64,000 bases of DNA, from assembly GCA_900751995.1 (NCBI GenBank), contig CAADTP010000067.1, positions 41,620 through 105,619 of the forward strand. The letters are read 5' to 3'. The stretch's first letter is position 1. Every line of letters begins with the position of its first letter. Below are positions 59,984 through 64,000 of the stretch, piece by piece. Origin of the DNA: Lachnospiraceae bacterium. GTDB taxonomy: Bacteria; Bacillota; Clostridia; Lachnospirales; Lachnospiraceae. The notes beneath the pieces are model-generated. The model did not search any database. It saw only the letters and a program-made list of their open reading frames with translations, and had not been told where the DNA came from. A program made the position numbers and the translations under genes.

Positions 59984-61260
59984 TGACGAAATCTGAATCT
60001 TTATTTGAGAGAGCGGTCAAAAGAATTCCGGGCGGTGTAAACAGTCCGGTAAGAGCATATGGAGCCATCGGTGAGGCACCTCGTTTTATTGAGCGTGCAG
60101 ATGGATGTTATATTTATGATGTTGATGGCAATAAATATATCGATTACATAGATTCCTGGGGACCGATGATTCTTGGACATAACTTTCCGGCTGTACGTGA
60201 GAGCGTTCTGAAGGCTTGTGAGAAGGGGCTCAGCTTTGGCTGTGCAACAGAGATAGAAGTTGAGATGGCGGAATTTATCTGTGAGCGCATCCCTCATGTT
60301 GAAATGGTACGTATGGTCAATTCCGGTACGGAGGCAGTTATGAGTGCGATCCGTACTGCAAGAGGATTCACAGGAAGAGATAAGATCATCAAATTTGCAG
60401 GATGCTATCACGGACACAGCGATGCACTTCTGGTAAGTGCAGGTTCTGGTGTGATGACAAGCGGTGTCCCGGACAGTGCAGGAGTTCCGAAGGGATGTAC
60501 CAGGGATACCATGACAGCTGTTTACAATGATCTTGACAGTGTCAGGATTCTTCTTGAGGAGGCACCGGAGCAGGTTGCAGCAGTGATCGTAGAACCGGTC
60601 GGTGCAAATATGGGTGTGGTTCCACCGAAGAAAGGATTCCTTGAGGGGCTTCGTACTCTGTGCGATCAGTATGGTGCACTTCTGATCTTTGATGAGGTGA
60701 TCACAGGTTTCCGTCTTGCATTTGGCGGAGCGGCAGAATATTTCGGAGTAAGACCGGATATGGTGACCTATGGTAAGATCATCGGAGCCGGAATGCCGGT
60801 CGGTGCTTACGGTGGAAGAAAAGAGATCATGGAGATGGTTTCGCCGGCAGGCCCTGTATACCAGGCAGGTACCTTAAGTGGAAATCCGATTGCTATGGCA
60901 GCAGGACTGACTCAGCTTAAATACCTCTATGAGCATCAGGAAATTTACAAAGACCTGGAGGCTAAAGGACAGAAATTATATGGCGGCATCGAAAAAATCC
61001 TGAAAGAAACAAACAGTCCGTATCAGATCAATCATGTTTCTTCTCTTGGAAGTATTTTCTTTGCAACAGAAGAAGTCAAAGATTATGCATCTGCCAAAAC
61101 TTCTGATACCAGGGCATTCTCAGAGTATTTCCTGTATATGCTCAAAAACGGAATCCATCTTGCACCGTCACAGTTTGAGGCAATGTTCCTTTCTGTGGCA
61201 CATACGGATGCCATCCTGGAAGAAACGCTGGATAAAGTAAGGGCATTTTTTGTAAAATAA
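59980..61260 (+). CDS. hemL: Glutamate-1-semialdehyde 2,1-aminomutase
   Basis: This PLP enzyme forms 5-aminolevulinate. SLFERAVKRIPGGVNSPVRAYGAIG, MVNSGTEAVMSAIRTARGFTGRDKIIKFAGCYHGHSDALLV, LIFDEVITGFRLAFGGA and the PLP lysine in VTYGKIIGAGMPVGAYGG are diagnostic. The length is 426 residues. Starts at 59980 or 59983 are both possible. It is last in the hem operon, and no strong terminator was found before the next promoter. Confidence 0.95.
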   Translation: MMTKSESLFERAVKRIPGGVNSPVRAYGAIGEAPRFIERADGCYIYDVDGNKYIDYIDSWGPMILGHNFPAVRESVLKACEKGLSFGCATEIEVEMAEFICERIPHVEMVRMVNSGTEAVMSAIRTARGFTGRDKIIKFAGCYHGHSDALLVSAGSGVMTSGVPDSAGVPKGCTRDTMTAVYNDLDSVRILLEEAPEQVAAVIVEPVGANMGVVPPKKGFLEGLRTLCDQYGALLIFDEVITGFRLAFGGAAEYFGVRPDMVTYGKIIGAGMPVGAYGGRKEIMEMVSPAGPVYQAGTLSGNPIAMAAGLTQLKYLYEHQEIYKDLEAKGQKLYGGIEKILKETNSPYQINHVSSLGSIFFATEEVKDYASAKTSDTRAFSEYFLYMLKNGIHLAPSQFEAMFLSVAHTDAILEETLDKVRAFFVK

Positions 61261-61305
61261 ATACATCAAGTATAGGATAAAATACATTTCCTCCTGAATG
61301 GAAAC

Positions 61306-61334
61306 TTGTTCTTATACATGCTTTGTGGTATAAT
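61306..61334 (+). promoter_or_regulatory. Promoter of the lactonase-family gene
   Basis: TTGTTC (61306-61311), a 17-bp spacer and TATAAT (61329-61334). The roughly 100-base leader contains a small hairpin (GCAGA/TCTGC) and a copy of the dispersed palindromic repeat. Confidence 0.78.
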
Positions 61335-61382
61335 AAGGGCACTTGAGTTCATGCAGAGTGTTAGTTCTGCGTGGACAGACAG

Positions 61383-61408
61383 GTTACTGCGAACGGAAAA
61401 ACAGTAAC
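61383..61408. repeat. Dispersed palindromic repeat, copy 3
   Basis: GTTACTG (61383-61389) and CAGTAAC (61402-61408) enclose CGAACGGAAAAA. The sequence matches copy 1 at 20947-20973 in both arms and in GAACGGA of the loop. It lies in the leader of the lactonase gene, between promoter and ribosome binding site. Confidence 0.65.
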
Positions 61409-61439
61409 AAAACAACGCGCGATTTTAGGAGGCAATATC

Positions 61440-62552
61440 ATGGGGAACAAGAAATACGTAGCCTATGTGGGAACATATACCCACGGCAACAGTAAAGGTA
61501 TTCAGGTTTATGATGTAGATGTTGAGAAGGGAACACTGAGAGAACGAAGCGAAGTACAGGTCAGCAATGCATCTCATACAGCAATCTCTAAGAATGGCAA
61601 GTTTTTGTATTCGATCGAGGACGAAGGTGTGGCAGTGTTCAGACGTGATGAGAACGGAGATCTGACCCGCATCAACAGAGTCAGCATTGACGGTATGCGA
61701 GGCTGCTTCCTGGCAACAGATGTAGATGGCAAATATCTGTATGTGGCAGGATATCATGATGGCAAGGTGACAGTTGTACATACCCGCCGCGACGGAAGTC
61801 TTGGCCGTATTATGGATGGTGTTTACCACAAGGGACTTGGAAGTGTTGCAGAGCGTAACTTCCGCCCGCATGTAAACTGTGTGCGTCCTACACCGGATAA
61901 TAAATACCTGTGTGCAGTTGATAACGGAATCGATCAGGTTAAACTCTATCGTATCAATAAGAGACAGCATAAGCTGGAACTGGTTGATATTCTTCGCTGC
62001 CCGAGAGAGAGCGGCCCGAGGATCATTCGTTTCAGTGCTGATGGCAGATTCGCCTATATCCTGTTCGAGCTGAGTAATGAGATTAAGGTTTACAGCTATG
62101 ACGGAAGTGGTCATACTCCTGAGTTCGAACTGCTTCAGAGTATCAGCACACTTACGAAAGAGAAGGATGAGGATGCATTCCATAATGCAGCATCTGGTCT
62201 TGCACTTGCACCGGATGGAAGGCATCTGTTCTGCACAACCGCAGGTGAGAATACGGTTTCCATGTATGAGATTGACACAGAGACAGGACTTCTTGATAAG
62301 AAATTCACTCTTCCGATCAGCGGTGACTATCCGAAGGATCTTGTGATCTTCCCGGACAATAAGCACATTGCTGTTGCAAACCATGCAAGCAATACTGTTA
62401 CAACATTTACAGTAGATTATGACAAGAATATCATCGTGATGAATGATAAACCCCATCATATTGAAACTCCAAACTCCATTCATATCTGGCCGGTACCGGA
62501 TGAGGTAGCACCAGAGGGAGATCAGTCTGAAGAGCAAGAAGAATTTGAATAA
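61440..62552 (+). CDS. Lactonase-family beta-propeller protein (6-phosphogluconolactonase/YbhE-like)
   Basis: The 370-residue protein has the seven-bladed propeller pattern of the lactonase family: YVGTYTHGNSKGIQVYDVD at the N terminus, then repeats such as FLATDVDGKYLYVAGYHDGKV, HVNCVRPTPDNKYLCAVDNGIDQVKLYRI, GLALAPDGRHLFCTTAGENTVSMYEID and DLVIFPDNKHIAVANHASNTVTTF. The start at 61440 has AGGAGG eight bases upstream; the frame is open further up to 61371 but lacks such a site. The substrate may be 6-phosphogluconolactone or another lactone; it is isolated from pentose-phosphate genes here. There is no signal peptide. Confidence 0.85.
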   Translation: MGNKKYVAYVGTYTHGNSKGIQVYDVDVEKGTLRERSEVQVSNASHTAISKNGKFLYSIEDEGVAVFRRDENGDLTRINRVSIDGMRGCFLATDVDGKYLYVAGYHDGKVTVVHTRRDGSLGRIMDGVYHKGLGSVAERNFRPHVNCVRPTPDNKYLCAVDNGIDQVKLYRINKRQHKLELVDILRCPRESGPRIIRFSADGRFAYILFELSNEIKVYSYDGSGHTPEFELLQSISTLTKEKDEDAFHNAASGLALAPDGRHLFCTTAGENTVSMYEIDTETGLLDKKFTLPISGDYPKDLVIFPDNKHIAVANHASNTVTTFTVDYDKNIIVMNDKPHHIETPNSIHIWPVPDEVAPEGDQSEEQEEFE

Positions 62553-62562
62553 AAAATAAAAT

Positions 62563-62614
62563 GAAATCCCCTGCCGGCTGTCGTATGACTGCTGACAGGG
62601 GATTTCGTTTTATT
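62563..62614. terminator. Bidirectional terminator between the lactonase gene and aroC
   Basis: An 11-bp perfect stem (GAAATCCCCTG, 62563-62573, with 62596-62606) is flanked by A-rich sequence on the left and GTTTTATTT on the right. Confidence 0.88.
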
Positions 62615-62630
62615 TCATTGAGAGAAAAAA

Positions 62631-63725
62631 TTATTTCTGATAAAATTTCTGGATGGAATCCATTCGGGAGGTCATATTGGAGAAGAGCGCATCTGTGATC
62701 GCCAGAGCACACATGGATTCAACGACCACAACGGCTCTTGGCACGATAACAGGATCGTGGCGGCCGTGGATTTCCAGGGATAATTCGCTTCCGTCCTTTG
62801 TTACAGTATTCTGAGGCTGGCTGATGGAAGGGGTTGGTTTGACCGCAGCACGGAGAACGATCTCGCTTCCATCACTTATGCCGCCCATAATGCCTCCGGC
62901 GTGGTTGCTGGTTTTCGTGATCTGTCCATTTTCTGTGTGGAAACCGTCATTGTCCTCGGATCCCTTCATCCTGGAAACCTGAAAACCATCACCGATCTCA
63001 ACCGCCTTTACAGCACCTATGGACATAACTGCCTGTGCAAGAACCGCATCGAGCTTCTCAAAAACAGGATTTCCGAGACCGGCAGGAACGTTTTTGATCC
63101 GGCATTCGATGATACCGCCGGCACTGTCCTGATTCTTCATGCATTCCTCCAGATAGGCTCCGGCAGCAGAGGCTGCACTGGCATCCGGCATATAAAAGGC
63201 ATTTCTCGTGATTTCTTCTGCGTCAAAATCCGTGATCTCTACAGGACCGATGGATTTGGTGTAAGTGCAGAACGAAATGCCAAGAGTTTCAAGAATCCTG
63301 GATGCGATTGCACCTGCTGCCACGCGGCCGATGGTTTCACGCCCAGAGGAACGGCCGCCTCCACGGTAATCACGGAAGCCATATTTGGCATCAAAGGTAA
63401 AGTCGGCATGACCCGGGCGGTAGGAGTAAGCAAGATTTCCATAATCCCTGGAACGCTGGTCTGTGTTGCGTACCATGAGCGAGATCGGAGTTCCGGTGGT
63501 TTTTCCCTCAAAAACTCCGGAGAGGATTTCTACCAGATCCCCTTCTTTGCGGGCAGTTGTATAACGACTCTGGCCGGGTTTACGCCGGTCGAGAAATTTC
63601 TGGATATCTTCTTCATTAAGAGAAAGACCGGCCGGGCATCCGTCTATGACAGCTCCAAGAGCTTTGCCGTGAGATTCGCCCCAGGTCGTGACAGTAAAGT
63701 GATTTCCAAAGCTTGATTTATTCAT
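62631..63725 (-). CDS. aroC: Chorismate synthase
   Basis: AroC forms chorismate from EPSP with reduced FMN. The 364-residue protein contains GESHGKALGAVIDGCPAG, DRRKPGQSRYTTARKEGD, RPGHADFTFDAKYGFRDYRGGGRSSGRET and SNHAGGIMGGISDG, all family signatures. The start has AGGAAGG upstream. It appears monocistronic with its own promoter; no other aromatic pathway gene is in the window. Confidence 0.95.
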   Translation of the reverse strand: MNKSSFGNHFTVTTWGESHGKALGAVIDGCPAGLSLNEEDIQKFLDRRKPGQSRYTTARKEGDLVEILSGVFEGKTTGTPISLMVRNTDQRSRDYGNLAYSYRPGHADFTFDAKYGFRDYRGGGRSSGRETIGRVAAGAIASRILETLGISFCTYTKSIGPVEITDFDAEEITRNAFYMPDASAASAAGAYLEECMKNQDSAGGIIECRIKNVPAGLGNPVFEKLDAVLAQAVMSIGAVKAVEIGDGFQVSRMKGSEDNDGFHTENGQITKTSNHAGGIMGGISDGSEIVLRAAVKPTPSISQPQNTVTKDGSELSLEIHGRHDPVIVPRAVVVVESMCALAITDALFSNMTSRMDSIQKFYQK

Positions 63726-63788
63726 CTGAATCTGATTCCTTCCTGAAAATTAGAGTGTGAATATACGCATAATGTACAGAATGAGTAT

Positions 63789-63817
63789 ATTTTAGCACGG
63801 TAATGCTCGAAAAACAA
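63789..63817 (-). promoter_or_regulatory. Probable aroC promoter
   Basis: On the minus strand: TTGTTT (63817-63812), a 17-bp spacer ending TGC, and TAAAAT (63794-63789), about 65 bases before the start. Confidence 0.5.
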
Positions 63818-64000
63818 CAAAAAACATGAGGTTTTAGGATAATAAGCGGGAATCCTTGGCAATTCAATTACCGAGATGAAAGTGCAGGATTGTGCGTATC
63901 CGCACAAAAAATATAACAACAAAAATTGATTTCTTATATCTCCTGATTCTTGTATTTGTTTTCAAAAGAAAGTAGGTCAGATATGCGTTGAAAAACAAGA
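63818..64000. other. Non-coding right end of the window
   Basis: This is A/T-rich sequence with no convincing gene, hairpin or promoter in the part visible here. Confidence 0.5.

Noticed and set aside
61425..62537. A 370-codon minus-strand frame opposite the lactonase gene
   Set aside because: It is antisense to a well-supported gene with a promoter and ribosome binding site; no start signals or recognisable domains.
63722..63922. A 66-codon minus-strand frame upstream of aroC
   Set aside because: It overlaps the aroC start and the proposed promoter, and has no ribosome binding site or recognisable domain.
1..64000. CRISPR arrays, tRNA genes, rRNA genes, intact prophage or transposase genes
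   Set aside because: I looked for regular short repeats, cloverleaf-like segments and integrase or transposase motifs and found none beyond the Rpn-type remnants.

Overview
This window looks like a chromosomal segment of a Gram-positive gut anaerobe of the Clostridia, most likely Lachnospiraceae (Blautia/Ruminococcus/Dorea-like). The grounds are AGGAGG ribosome binding sites, TTGACA-17-TATAAT promoters, moderate G+C, the oxygen-independent (cobalt-early) cobalamin pathway, a BspA-type leucine-rich repeat protein, Rpn-type nuclease debris and several Rrf2 regulators. The genus call is inference. I saw no tRNA, rRNA, CRISPR array, intact insertion sequence or prophage.

Layout. (1) 1-4.6 kb: the end of coaBC, an ECF S component (PanT-like) and coaX (CoA supply), a pseudouridine synthase and an L,D-transpeptidase. 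(2) 4.7-16.1 kb: a tightly overlapped ten-gene cobalamin operon cbiD-F-G-H-JET-A-B-cobD-cobQ-cbiC behind a consensus promoter with no room for a B12 riboswitch; cbiL (20.8 kb, with an ABC-2 exporter) and cbiK (31.6 kb) are separate. (3) 16.1-18.5 kb: a MocR regulator divergent from a pyridoxal kinase. (4) 21.7-27.2 kb: a five-gene cassette of adenylation enzyme, PLP decarboxylase, acyl carrier protein, MBOAT and SGNH protein. It resembles a dlt operon into which an amino acid decarboxylase has been inserted. (5) 27.3-30.8 kb: bioY-B-D-A behind a clear BirA operator. (6) 31.7-50.9 kb: a sulfur region with cysK-metY-rrf2, a LacI regulator, a rhodanese-TtcA-like fusion, the sulfate ABC transporter, an IscR-like Rrf2 regulator and a long operon running from sulfate activation (CysDN) through an AprAB-type APS reductase and a siroheme sulfite reductase to a ThiS/ThiF/Mec+ thiocarboxylate system and a MetY-like enzyme. 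(7) 51.3-54.6 kb: Rpn-family debris and a secreted LRR protein. (8) 54.7-61.3 kb: hemA-sirC-hemC-cobA/hemD-hemB-hemL. (9) 61.3-64 kb: a lactonase-family beta-propeller protein and aroC.

How the parts fit. The hem operon takes glutamyl-tRNA to uroporphyrinogen III and sirohydrochlorin. CbiK inserts cobalt and the Cbi enzymes continue to adenosylcobinamide phosphate, while siroheme would serve the sulfite reductase. Sulfate import, activation, reduction and incorporation into cysteine or homocysteine are encoded together, and a shared 17-bp sequence in several promoters suggests common control.

The two observations most worth following are the dlt-like cassette with its carrier-protein and decarboxylase logic, and a pair of inverted 139-nt hairpin elements (45420-45558 and 45664-45802) inside the sulfur operon. 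Their stems differ in sequence but are preserved as pairing, while their internal blocks are conserved.
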